64,000 nt of DNA, taken from contig QEXW01000022.1 in NCBI GenBank assembly GCA_003130845.1, positions 22,313 to 86,312 on the forward strand, given 5' to 3'. The position numbers and the translations under genes were made by a program. Below, piece by piece: positions 23,996 through 32,097 of this stretch. Origin of the DNA: Anaerolineae bacterium. GTDB taxonomy: Bacteria > Chloroflexota > Anaerolineae > Anaerolineales > Villigracilaceae. Below the pieces are notes generated by a model that saw only the letters and a list, made by a program, of their open reading frames with translations, was not told where the DNA came from and did not search any database. Each line of letters opens with the position of its first letter. Position 1 is the first letter of the stretch.

Positions 23996-25786
23996 CTATA
24001 GTTGCTCGTATCGCTCGATCTTCTTCTCGATAACTCTTAAACTATCTTCCCAAAAGCGGCGGGAGCGGATATCTATGCCAAAGCGGCTGGCTAGGTCGGC
24101 AGCCGTGGCCTCACCGGTAGAGGCCAGTAAGTTCTTGTAATCTGCAACGAAGGCCTCGCTGCGCTGCTGGTAGATGGCATACAGCCCGGTGCCAAAAAGC
24201 AGACCAAAGGCGTAGGGGAAGTTGTAGAACGATAAGCCGGCAGAGTAGTAATGCGGTTTCCAGGTCCACATGTAGGGCTGGTAAGCTTCCAGTTCGCCGT
24301 AGGTTTCTTTTTGCGCACGTTCCATAATTTCACACAATTCCTGCGGGCTGAGTTCACTCTTCTCGCGGCGCTCAAAGACTTCTTTCTCGAATAGGTAACG
24401 GGAGTAAATATCCACAATCACCTGTGAATCGCCGTTGAGCATGGTTTCCAAGATGGCGAGTTCTTCTTGTGGGTCGCTTACTTGTTTCAAAACAGCCTGC
24501 ATGACGATTGTTTCGCACATAATCGAGGCGGTCTCGGCCAGGGTCATGGGGGTATCTTGCTGCATCATGGTTTTGCCAGCCTGATAAGCGCAGTAATTGT
24601 GAAAGGCATGCCCAAGTTCATGCGCCAGCGTGCTGACTTGGTCCAACGAGCCATCGAAGTTAGAGAGGATGCGGCTTTCTTTAACGGCTGGCACACCCAT
24701 GCAGAACGCGCCGCCGCGTTTGCCTTCGCGCTGTTCGGCATCAATCCAGTGGTTATCAAAAGCATGGCGGGCGAAATCGGCCAACTCGGGGGAAAATTTC
24801 GCAAAATTTTCGAGGATAAAGGCACGGGCTTGGTCCCAAGTGTATTTTGTATCGGTCTTGCCAAGAGGCGCAAACAGGTCCCACCAGGCCAGTTTGTCTT
24901 TGCCCAAGTGACGTGCTTTGGCCGCAAAGTAACGCCGGAACATCGGGAACGAGTCGTGCATCGCGCCAAGCATGGCTTCTAACGTGGGTCGGTCAATGCG
25001 GGCGGCTTCAATGGCGCTGTGCAGGGCGTCCTCGCGCCCGCGCCGTTTGTTGAGGGTGATGACCGTGCCTTTGACGCCGTTCAGGCAAGCCGCCAAAGTC
25101 TCACGCACGGTATCCCAGGCTTTGTTTTCGGCTTCGTATGCGCGGCGGCGCACATCTGGGTCAGGATGCGAACGCAGGTTGATGAGCGCCGGCATGGGCA
25201 GTTTTTGAGCTTGTCCATCCAGTTCAAATTCGACTGTCATCTGCGAGGTCACTGTGCCTTGCAATTTGCTCCAGGCACTGGCTCCGCTCAGGCTCAATTC
25301 GGCAGCCAGGCTTTCTTCGGCTTCGCTCATCAGGTATTTCGATTGTTCGGCGGCTTCCTTCAGGTTGAAGGCATGCGCTTTGGCTGTGGGATTGGTCTCA
25401 AGGGCTGCATCCAACACCGGGGCCAATTTGCCCAGCCGTGCTTGAAATTGTGTCGCCAGCACCTGAAAGCGCACCATCACCTGCTGGAACTCGGAGAATT
25501 TTTTCATGGCCAGCACGTTGTGCGAATCGGTGGTGACAAAGGATTGGATATATGCATACACCGTATAGCCTAGTTCTTGCAACGCATTAAAGCGCTCGAC
25601 AGATTGACCCAACAAGGCGCCCAATTCGGCAGGTGGCGTAGCGGCATTTGCCTGTTGGATAGGCCCGGCCAAAAATTGCTCCAATTCTTCAATTTGTCGA
25701 ACAACGCTTGCAACAGCGCTCTGAAACTCTGGGGATTCAAGCGAGGGATACACGTTAGAAAGGTCCCAGCGTGGAATGTTGGTCAT
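23996..25786 (-). CDS. pepF: Oligoendopeptidase F (M3 family)
   Basis: At 596 residues with the zinc motif LAHELGHAFHNY (near residue 390) and the downstream Glu ligand in LAETASIMCETIV, this is a typical M3B oligoendopeptidase F. It is a cytoplasmic zinc enzyme that cuts oligopeptides of about 7-17 residues. The N-terminal PepF domain is complete. The start has AAGGAG 6 bases upstream. It follows hflX and a small membrane gene on the same strand. Confidence 0.96.
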   Translation of the reverse strand: MTNIPRWDLSNVYPSLESPEFQSAVASVVRQIEELEQFLAGPIQQANAATPPAELGALLGQSVERFNALQELGYTVYAYIQSFVTTDSHNVLAMKKFSEFQQVMVRFQVLATQFQARLGKLAPVLDAALETNPTAKAHAFNLKEAAEQSKYLMSEAEESLAAELSLSGASAWSKLQGTVTSQMTVEFELDGQAQKLPMPALINLRSHPDPDVRRRAYEAENKAWDTVRETLAACLNGVKGTVITLNKRRGREDALHSAIEAARIDRPTLEAMLGAMHDSFPMFRRYFAAKARHLGKDKLAWWDLFAPLGKTDTKYTWDQARAFILENFAKFSPELADFARHAFDNHWIDAEQREGKRGGAFCMGVPAVKESRILSNFDGSLDQVSTLAHELGHAFHNYCAYQAGKTMMQQDTPMTLAETASIMCETIVMQAVLKQVSDPQEELAILETMLNGDSQVIVDIYSRYLFEKEVFERREKSELSPQELCEIMERAQKETYGELEAYQPYMWTWKPHYYSAGLSFYNFPYAFGLLFGTGLYAIYQQRSEAFVADYKNLLASTGEATAADLASRFGIDIRSRRFWEDSLRVIEKKIERYEQL

Positions 25787-25831
25787 ACGTTCTCCTTATA
25801 GTGAAACGGATGCAGCAAAACGAATAGCAGG

Positions 25832-26077
25832 TTACAGCGCCCTAGCCAGCAACATGCCAAAAATAGCAACCAGCAAACCCAGATGTAGCACCAAGTGCGT
25901 GCGGACAATGAACGTTTCTGCCGGCAGCAGACTAACGAGCAAAAAATTGAGCAAGATTAACAACATCCCCAACATAGGTAACAGGCCTTTGCGGTGGGCA
26001 AAATACTCCGAAGCGTTATCCACCAGCTTAGAAATGCGCTCTAGAAACGTTTGGGGTTCTTTGCGTTTGAATTCCAT
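25832..26077 (-). CDS. Small two-TM membrane protein, unknown
   Basis: The 81-residue protein has a charged N-terminus (MEFKRKEPQTFLERISKLVD) and two hydrophobic segments (about 33-50 and 60-79). No family is recognised. It is supported by a strong GGAGG and tight spacing, starting 3 bases after the hflX stop. An accessory or membrane-integrity role cannot be assigned. Confidence 0.7.
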   Translation of the reverse strand: MEFKRKEPQTFLERISKLVDNASEYFAHRKGLLPMLGMLLILLNFLLVSLLPAETFIVRTHLVLHLGLLVAIFGMLLARAL

Positions 26078-26080
26078 CGT

Positions 26081-27424
26081 TCATACCTCCTGCTCTTTTG
26101 GGGGATGGGCGGCCAAGTATTCTTTGAATTGTGCTACCAGCCGCCCCGGAATGCGACCGGCAATCCAAACGCCACCCCGTCCATGTTCAATCCGTTCGAC
26201 TTGACCCGCCTCGTGAAACAGCGAGAGCAACTGTCCTTCCTGGTAAGGCAACCAAAGTTGAAGGGGTGTATAAGTCTCATAGAGTTCTTGCGCAATCCGA
26301 GACATTAATTCGGCAATCCCTAGGCCCTTCAGGGCGGAAATGGCAACAGCCTGCGGATAATTTTGCAAGATAGCCTGTGCCGCTTGAGGGTCTTTCAGTC
26401 TATCTACTTTGTTAAGCGCTGCGAGCACCGGGATGTGACCGGCGCCGATTTCTTCTAAGGTTTGTTGCACGGCCTGATATTGCGCCAGCGCGTTCGGGTG
26501 TGAAATATCCACAATGTGCAGGAGCAAATCGGCTTCGGCAATTTCTTCGAGTGTGGCCCGAAAGGCAGCCACCAAGGTAGTCGGCAATTTTTGGATAAAT
26601 CCAACTGTATCGGTAAAGAGGGCTGCATGGCCACCGCGCATTTCGACTCGGCGCGTGGTAGGATCAAGCGTAGCGAACAACTGGTCGGCCGCATACACTT
26701 CTGCGCCGGCAATGCGGTTGAGCAGGGTAGATTTGCCGGCATTGGTGTAACCAACCAGGGCAACCGTTGGAATGCGGCTGCGTTTGCGTTGGGCACGATA
26801 ACGTTCGCGATGCGCGCGCACCTTTTCTAATTCGCGCTTGAGGCGCGCAATGCGGGCACGTATTTGACGCCGGTCTACTTCCAATTGTGTTTCACCTGGG
26901 CCGCGTAAGCCAACCCCACCCACCGAACCGGTACGTCCCCCACCGCCACCGGCCTGCCTTGCCAGGTGAGTCCACTGCCGGGTCAGACGCGGTAGGTAAT
27001 ATTCGTATTGGGCTAGTTCGACCTGCAACATTCCCTCGCTGGTATGCGCATGTTGGGCAAAAATGTCTAAAATCAATGCGGTGCGGTCGAGAACGCGCAC
27101 TTTTTCTCCAAAAACACGTTCCAATTCGCGTTGATGGCGCGGGCTGAGTTCGTTATCGAACACAATCACCTGTGCGAGGGTTTCTTCGACCAGCGCTTTG
27201 AGCTCCTCCACTTTGCCCGAACCAATGTAGGTTTCTGGGTTCGGGTGGTCGAGTTTTTGGGTCATCTCGCCGATTACGTCCAGGCCGGCGGTGTCGGCGA
27301 GCAAAGCCAGCTCGGCCAGGGAGTCTTCGAGCGGCAGCAAATTCTTTTCCTGATAAATTTCTACGCCAACAAGAAAAGCGCGTTCACGGGGTAAGGTTGT
27401 AGGTTCTGGAGTTCGTTTGGACAT
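26081..27424 (-). CDS. hflX: GTPase HflX
   Basis: The 447-residue protein has the HflX N-terminal domain (FLVGVEIYQEK, LDHPNPETYIGSGKVEEL), the glycine-rich linker GGGGGRTGSVGG, GPGETQLEVDRRQIR, and a G domain with GYTNAGKSTLLN (G1), DTVGFIQKLPTTLV (G3) and NKVD (G4). HflX binds the ribosome and rescues or splits stalled 70S particles under stress. The ATG at 27424 is chosen. An in-frame TTG further upstream is less likely. A TATGAT box at 27463-27468 (minus strand) may be its promoter. It heads a run of five same-strand genes. Confidence 0.95.
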   Translation of the reverse strand: MSKRTPEPTTLPRERAFLVGVEIYQEKNLLPLEDSLAELALLADTAGLDVIGEMTQKLDHPNPETYIGSGKVEELKALVEETLAQVIVFDNELSPRHQRELERVFGEKVRVLDRTALILDIFAQHAHTSEGMLQVELAQYEYYLPRLTRQWTHLARQAGGGGGRTGSVGGVGLRGPGETQLEVDRRQIRARIARLKRELEKVRAHRERYRAQRKRSRIPTVALVGYTNAGKSTLLNRIAGAEVYAADQLFATLDPTTRRVEMRGGHAALFTDTVGFIQKLPTTLVAAFRATLEEIAEADLLLHIVDISHPNALAQYQAVQQTLEEIGAGHIPVLAALNKVDRLKDPQAAQAILQNYPQAVAISALKGLGIAELMSRIAQELYETYTPLQLWLPYQEGQLLSLFHEAGQVERIEHGRGGVWIAGRIPGRLVAQFKEYLAAHPPKEQEV

Positions 27425-27520
27425 ATAAACATGAGAAACCGGTTCTGAGGCTAACCGGCTCAATCATACCACAGGCAAATGCCAGAAGTAGTCGTCTGAA
27501 AGCAAATCGGCTCGCAGTGG

Positions 27521-28771
27521 CTAGGATTGGATTTCGCTCGAAGAAAACGAAGAATCGGTTTGGGTCGTGAGCGTATCGAATAACTTTGCCAGGTTGGGGT
27601 CTTCGGGCTGTGTGCGAAATGGAAGCAGGATGTGAAACGTAGAACCCGGACAGGTTTTTTCGTCATATCCTGGTGATTCAGCCCACAGTGAACCATCATG
27701 TGCTTCGATGATGCCGCGCGCAATCGGCAGCCCCATACCGGCGCCACCACCCTTAAACTTGGTCTTGCCGGTCGAATGCAGGGAGACATCCACCAGTTGA
27801 CTGAACTTTTCAAAAATGGTTTCTTGATGTTCGGGTGGGATGCCAATCCCCGTATCGGTGATGGTGACTTCAACGAAGCCGGTGAGCAGGCGGCCATCTA
27901 TGGTGATTTTTCCTCCATCCGGCGTAAATTTGATGGCGTTGTTCAAAATGTTGCGGAACGCTTGATATAAACGCGTAGGGTCTGCAAACAGCAATTCCTG
28001 CGCACCAGGGAAAGAGCGAACTTCCAAAATTTGACGGCGTTGTTCTAAAACGGGTTGCAACTCGGCTTGCAACAAGCGGAATATGCGATGCAGCCAAACC
28101 GGTTGTTTATTGAGAACCAGCAGGTTGTTGTCTATCAGAGAAACATCCAACATATCGTTCACCAAGTCATGCAGGCGTTTCAAGCCATTGCGCATCCCCA
28201 TCAGCAGGCTGTGAAATTGTTCCATCTCTGGCGGCAGTAGCTCATCGAGCATGGCTGCATATCCTTCAATGAGCGCCAGGGGCGTTTTGAATTCGTGCGC
28301 GGCGACTGCGACGAAGTCCGATTTGCTCTTATCCACCCGCGCTACGATTCGATTGAGCCGAGCCAGCTCTTGGGTGAGATAGGCCGTGCGACTTTCGGTT
28401 TCGTAGGCTGCTGCCTGTGCGAGACAATCGAGATAAATCGGCCACACAGCAGATAAGAATTCCAACGCCTGATGTGCTTCAAGCGCCTGATGCGCCGTTT
28501 CCTGCGTTAGCACAGCAATTTGACGCAGCAAGGAGGAAACAGTGCGTTCATCTCGTTCTAGGTCAGTTTCGGTGCGGGTAGCAGACCATTCGCGCAAGAG
28601 AGATACAAGCGGTGTTGCGTGTCCGCTTTGCAAGGCTTGCTCTAGCAGGTCAAAAAAACGCTGCAACTGTTCTTGAAAATTCTCACGCACTCCCCCACCT
28701 TGCGCTAGGGTCAAAACCATGCGCTCTTCCAGCAATGGACGCAATTGCACGAAATATGCTAGAGCTGTCAT
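27521..28771 (-). CDS. Soluble sensor histidine kinase (orphan)
   Basis: The 416-residue protein has no membrane segment. The first ~160 residues are helical and Gln/Glu/Leu-rich, possibly a sensor. HisKA follows with VAAHEFKTPLALIEGYA, then HATPase (NILNNAIKFTPDGG, DTGIGIPPEHQETIFEKF, GGGAGMGLPIARGIIEAHDG). The C-terminal ~30 residues are acidic and Ser-rich. A TAAACT box stands 6 bases before the ATG at 28771, so it may be leaderless. No regulator gene is adjacent. Confidence 0.9.
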   Translation of the reverse strand: MTALAYFVQLRPLLEERMVLTLAQGGGVRENFQEQLQRFFDLLEQALQSGHATPLVSLLREWSATRTETDLERDERTVSSLLRQIAVLTQETAHQALEAHQALEFLSAVWPIYLDCLAQAAAYETESRTAYLTQELARLNRIVARVDKSKSDFVAVAAHEFKTPLALIEGYAAMLDELLPPEMEQFHSLLMGMRNGLKRLHDLVNDMLDVSLIDNNLLVLNKQPVWLHRIFRLLQAELQPVLEQRRQILEVRSFPGAQELLFADPTRLYQAFRNILNNAIKFTPDGGKITIDGRLLTGFVEVTITDTGIGIPPEHQETIFEKFSQLVDVSLHSTGKTKFKGGGAGMGLPIARGIIEAHDGSLWAESPGYDEKTCPGSTFHILLPFRTQPEDPNLAKLFDTLTTQTDSSFSSSEIQS

Positions 28772-28777
28772 GTGCAT

Positions 28778-28783
28778 AGTTTA
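28778..28783 (-). promoter_or_regulatory. Possible -10 box of a leaderless promoter (histidine kinase)
   Basis: On the minus strand TAAACT ends 6 bases before the ATG at 28771. It is weaker than the other leaderless sites in the window. Confidence 0.35.
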
Positions 28784-28807
28784 GCGCATAGGTAGCGTTT
28801 ACGCAAT

Positions 28808-29719
28808 TTACTCTTCGTTGCAATTCGCTTGTTGTAGGCACTCACCGTATTCCAATATCCAAGCCAAAACGGTCTTCCCAACGATTTCCAGGCTGCGAGC
28901 AGAGACTTTATCAGGAGTATCGGCCACTGTATGCCAGTAAGGGTAATCCAGGTCTATTATATCTACCGCGCGTATGCCTTTTGCCAGGAAGGGGATATGG
29001 TCATCGAGAACACGATATTTGTACTGGGGGATAAAAAATTGTGCGTAACCCAAGCGGTGAGCGACATCCCAAATCTGGCGCACTAGTTGAGGGTCGGAGT
29101 TGCGTTCCATGTAAATATTCAGGTCAGCATCACCAATCATATCCACAATCAACACCGCCTGGGGGTGATGCACCAACGCTTCCGCATAAGCGCTAGAGCC
29201 GAGAATCCAATCCCAGTCGGCAATGCGTCCATTGTCTTCGGCATCGAAGAAAACCAGTTCCACCGGCACGGCCTCCGGCGGCAAGACCCGCGCCAGTTCA
29301 AGCAAAACAGCCACACCCGAAGCGCCATCGTTGCCGCCCGGTACAGGTTGAGAATGATTTTCGGGATTGGGGTCGTTATCGGCATACATGCGCGTATCAT
29401 AATGCGCCCCTAGCAAGATAACCGGAGCCGATTGGGTTCGCCAGGCACGGATGTTTTGAACACGCTGGCCCCTGAATTCGCTACTCAAAACTTCGCTTTG
29501 CCAGCCAGCACGTTGCAATTCAGCCTGAATGTAGTCTATCGTGCGCGCATGCCCTTCGCTCCCCGGAAGGCGTGGCCCAAATGCTACCTGTCGTATCACA
29601 TCCTGATAAGCGCGTTCACCGTCGAATGTTTGTTCCAAGGATTGGGGCCGAGTGAGCCATACAAACATCAGCCCCAGTCCCAACACGAGCAAGGCCAATC
29701 CAAGCGTTCGTTTCGACAT
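28808..29719 (-). CDS. Membrane-anchored M28 family metallopeptidase, glutaminyl-cyclase-like
   Basis: The 303-residue protein has an N-terminal signal anchor (LGLALLVLGLGLMFVWL) and an M28 zinc domain with LLGAHYDTRMYAD, VPGGNDGASGVAVLLELA, ELVFFDAEDNG and PYWHTVADTPDKVS. The HYDTR ... FFDAED ... WHT pattern recalls bacterial/animal glutaminyl-peptide cyclotransferases as much as aminopeptidases, so both are possible. The extracytoplasmic side is expected. The start at 29719 was chosen for the TACAAT box 7 bases upstream and the signal-anchor position. Confidence 0.88.
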   Translation of the reverse strand: MSKRTLGLALLVLGLGLMFVWLTRPQSLEQTFDGERAYQDVIRQVAFGPRLPGSEGHARTIDYIQAELQRAGWQSEVLSSEFRGQRVQNIRAWRTQSAPVILLGAHYDTRMYADNDPNPENHSQPVPGGNDGASGVAVLLELARVLPPEAVPVELVFFDAEDNGRIADWDWILGSSAYAEALVHHPQAVLIVDMIGDADLNIYMERNSDPQLVRQIWDVAHRLGYAQFFIPQYKYRVLDDHIPFLAKGIRAVDIIDLDYPYWHTVADTPDKVSARSLEIVGKTVLAWILEYGECLQQANCNEE

Positions 29720-29726
29720 AGCGAGG

Positions 29727-29732
29727 ATTGTA
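29727..29732 (-). promoter_or_regulatory. -10 box of a probable leaderless promoter (M28 peptidase)
   Basis: On the minus strand TACAAT ends exactly 7 bases before the ATG at 29719. There is no Shine-Dalgarno sequence. Confidence 0.5.
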
Positions 29733-29822
29733 GCACAGACAACGTGCCTTAAATTGCCTCTTGGAGCGCGAAGAGACAATCTGGTAAGATAATCTTAATC
29801 TCTACAACGCAGGATGGCCTGG

Positions 29823-30971
29823 ATGAAAATTCTCACTGTAGATGTCGGCACCGGCACACAGGATGTGTTGCTGTACGACTCCCGGTTAGACCTAGAAAAC
29901 GGCTTCAAGCTTGTCCTTCCTTCTCCGACCATGATGATTCACCACCGCATCCGAGAAGCCACGCGCCGGGGCGAAGCACTCCTTCTCACCGGCAAGACAA
30001 TGGGAGGTGGTCCTTCGGCCTGGGCTGCGCGCGACCATGCCCGAGCAGGTTTGCCCATCTTTGCTACGCCAGCCGCCGCCAAAACAATTGATGATGAATT
30101 GGAGAAGGTCGAAAAGATGGGCATTCGTGTCCTGTCGGAGGAGGAAGCACAACGCTTGCCCGCCAGTGTCCAGCGGCTGGAACTTAAGGATTTCGATTTT
30201 GCTCTGCTGAGCGAAACCTTTGCCCGCTTTGGCATTTCATTGAAGGATGTCTCTCTCGTCTGTGTCGCTGTTTTCGACCATGGCGATTCACCACCGGGTG
30301 TTTCAGACCGACAATTTCGTTTCGATTACCTCGATGAACGCATCCGCGAGGAAAATTCGCTCACTGCCTTCGCTTATCTAGCCGGGGACATTCCACCGAT
30401 TATGACGCGCTTGCAAGCCGTGGCCGATTCTGCGCAGGATATAGATGCACCTATCTTGGTGATGGATACCGCCCCGGCGGCTGTGTTAGGGGCATCCTTT
30501 GACCCTCAGGTGGCAACAAGGCGGGATAAATTGGTCGCTAACATTGGTAATTTTCATTGCTTGGCCTTTCGATTGAGCGAACGCGGCATTGCCGGTGTCT
30601 TTGAGCATCACACCGGCGAAATCAACTCGGAGAAACTAGAAAGCCTGCTGCTACGGCTCGCCGATGGCACGCTCACCCATCAAGACGTATTCGACGACAT
30701 GGGACATGGCGCGCTGGTATACGATAACACACCCCTCAAACTGGGCGAACAGGGATGGGATGTCGCGGTGACCGGACCACGTCGCACACTTTTCCAATCC
30801 CCCACGCACCTACGCCCTTATTTTGCTGTTCCTTTTGGCGATATGATGCTGGCCGGCAACATTGGGTTACTCGCCGCCGCTGCCGATTTGCTCCCGGATT
30901 TGGCTGGGCCTGTGCGCCAAGCGCTCTCTGGAGCAACACAGGGAACCGCACCTTGGGATATGGAGGCTTAA
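29823..30971 (+). CDS. DUF1786 protein (actin-like ATPase-fold, function unknown)
   Basis: The 382-residue protein matches DUF1786, sometimes loosely named pyruvate formate-lyase activating enzyme. The start MKILTVDVGTGTQDVLLYD is a phosphate-1-type loop of the sugar kinase/actin fold, and VANIGNFHCLAF and GHGALVY look like the second nucleotide-binding part. It lacks the CxxxCxxC motif of a radical-SAM activase, so that name is misleading. The ATG at 29823 has AGGA upstream. The next gene starts at the base after its stop codon, so the two are coupled. Confidence 0.8.
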   Translation: MKILTVDVGTGTQDVLLYDSRLDLENGFKLVLPSPTMMIHHRIREATRRGEALLLTGKTMGGGPSAWAARDHARAGLPIFATPAAAKTIDDELEKVEKMGIRVLSEEEAQRLPASVQRLELKDFDFALLSETFARFGISLKDVSLVCVAVFDHGDSPPGVSDRQFRFDYLDERIREENSLTAFAYLAGDIPPIMTRLQAVADSAQDIDAPILVMDTAPAAVLGASFDPQVATRRDKLVANIGNFHCLAFRLSERGIAGVFEHHTGEINSEKLESLLLRLADGTLTHQDVFDDMGHGALVYDNTPLKLGEQGWDVAVTGPRRTLFQSPTHLRPYFAVPFGDMMLAGNIGLLAAAADLLPDLAGPVRQALSGATQGTAPWDMEA

Positions 30972-32060
30972 ATGACAAAACCGCTTGTGTTGGGCATGAC
31001 GCCCCAAGACCTGGCGCGTGAAGGATTAAGCACCGATGTTCAAGCGTGGGAGGATGGTCTACGCGCTGAGACGGGAGCAGGCTCGTTTGAATGGTGGTAT
31101 TTCGATGCCCATCTCGATAATGGCGCCATCGTGGTAATTGTTTTCGCTACGAAACCCATCCTGGAACGGAATGGCCCGCTCAAGCCGGTTGTCTTACTCA
31201 CCTTGACCTGCCCCACTGGCGAGCGTCTCTCCCGTGCAGCGTTCTTTCCCGCCGACCAATTCCATGCCTCGCGCGAATCTTGCCAGGTTGCCATTGGGCC
31301 TCATTCTGTACAAGGAGATTTGCACACCTATCACTTGCATGTAGAAATGCCCGCCGAAGCCGAGAGCGATTCTAGCCCCATCACAATAGACCTAACCTTT
31401 CAGGGGCTGCTTCGCCCGTGGAGACCAGGCACAGGCAAGGTGTATTTTGGGAATACAAAACAGTATTTTGCCTGGTTGCCCGCCATGCCACACGGGCAAG
31501 TTCAAGGAACCATTCAATGTAACGGCAAAACACAGCCGGTGAGCGGAAGAGGGTATCATGACCATAATTGGGGCAACATCGGCTTGGATGAAGTGATGGA
31601 CCACTGGTACTGGGGGCGCGCTCAAGTTGGCGAATATACGTTGATTTACGCCGAACAAGTGACTGCGCGCGCTTACGGCTACGCGCGCATTCCAGTTTTT
31701 CTACTGGCAAAGGGCAACCAGGTCTTAACCGAAGATGCCTCCAATCTAACCATGAAAGCGTGCCATTTTGTTTCCCATCCTAGCGGACGTTCCTGGCCAC
31801 GCGAAATAGATTTTTACTGGCAGGCTGCCAAGGACAGAATTCACATCAGCCTGCGGCAACCTAAAATTATCGAGGTCATCAATCTATTGAGGAGCTTTCC
31901 CACTTGGAAACGTTTCTTATTACGGCTGTTGGCCAACCCTTACTATTTTCGTTTTCAGGCGGAATTGGTTTTATCCGTTCATTGGGGTGGGGTACATGCC
32001 ACAGAACGCGGCTCTGCGCTCTATGAATTGATGATTTTACAAGGGCGAAAACACCCCTAA
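30972..32060 (+). CDS. CrtC/AttH-like lipocalin-fold protein
   Basis: The 362-residue protein has the N-terminal FEWWYFDAHLDNG and the later GYHDHNWGN motifs of the carotenoid 1,2-hydratase (CrtC)/AttH family, a two-domain lipocalin-like fold. CrtC adds water to carotenoid ends, while other members are secreted or have unknown lipid substrates. No carotenoid genes are nearby, and no signal peptide is seen. It begins directly after the DUF1786 stop codon (GGAGG lies within that gene's end), so the two products probably work together. Confidence 0.75.
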   Translation: MTKPLVLGMTPQDLAREGLSTDVQAWEDGLRAETGAGSFEWWYFDAHLDNGAIVVIVFATKPILERNGPLKPVVLLTLTCPTGERLSRAAFFPADQFHASRESCQVAIGPHSVQGDLHTYHLHVEMPAEAESDSSPITIDLTFQGLLRPWRPGTGKVYFGNTKQYFAWLPAMPHGQVQGTIQCNGKTQPVSGRGYHDHNWGNIGLDEVMDHWYWGRAQVGEYTLIYAEQVTARAYGYARIPVFLLAKGNQVLTEDASNLTMKACHFVSHPSGRSWPREIDFYWQAAKDRIHISLRQPKIIEVINLLRSFPTWKRFLLRLLANPYYFRFQAELVLSVHWGGVHATERGSALYELMILQGRKHP

Positions 32061-32094
32061 CGCTTTTGAACAGCGCTTGGCAGGGGTTTATTTT
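32053..32094 (+). terminator. Probable terminator of the DUF1786/CrtC-like pair
   Basis: ACCCCT (32053-32058) and AGGGGT (32082-32087) form the base of a hairpin, with GCT/AGC pairing inside, followed by TTATTTTG. The stop codon lies in the stem region. Confidence 0.5.
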
Positions 32095-32097
32095 GAT

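Noticed and set aside
29823..30971. Pyruvate formate-lyase activating enzyme
   Set aside because: The product lacks the CxxxCxxC radical-SAM motif. It fits DUF1786, for which that name is a carry-over.
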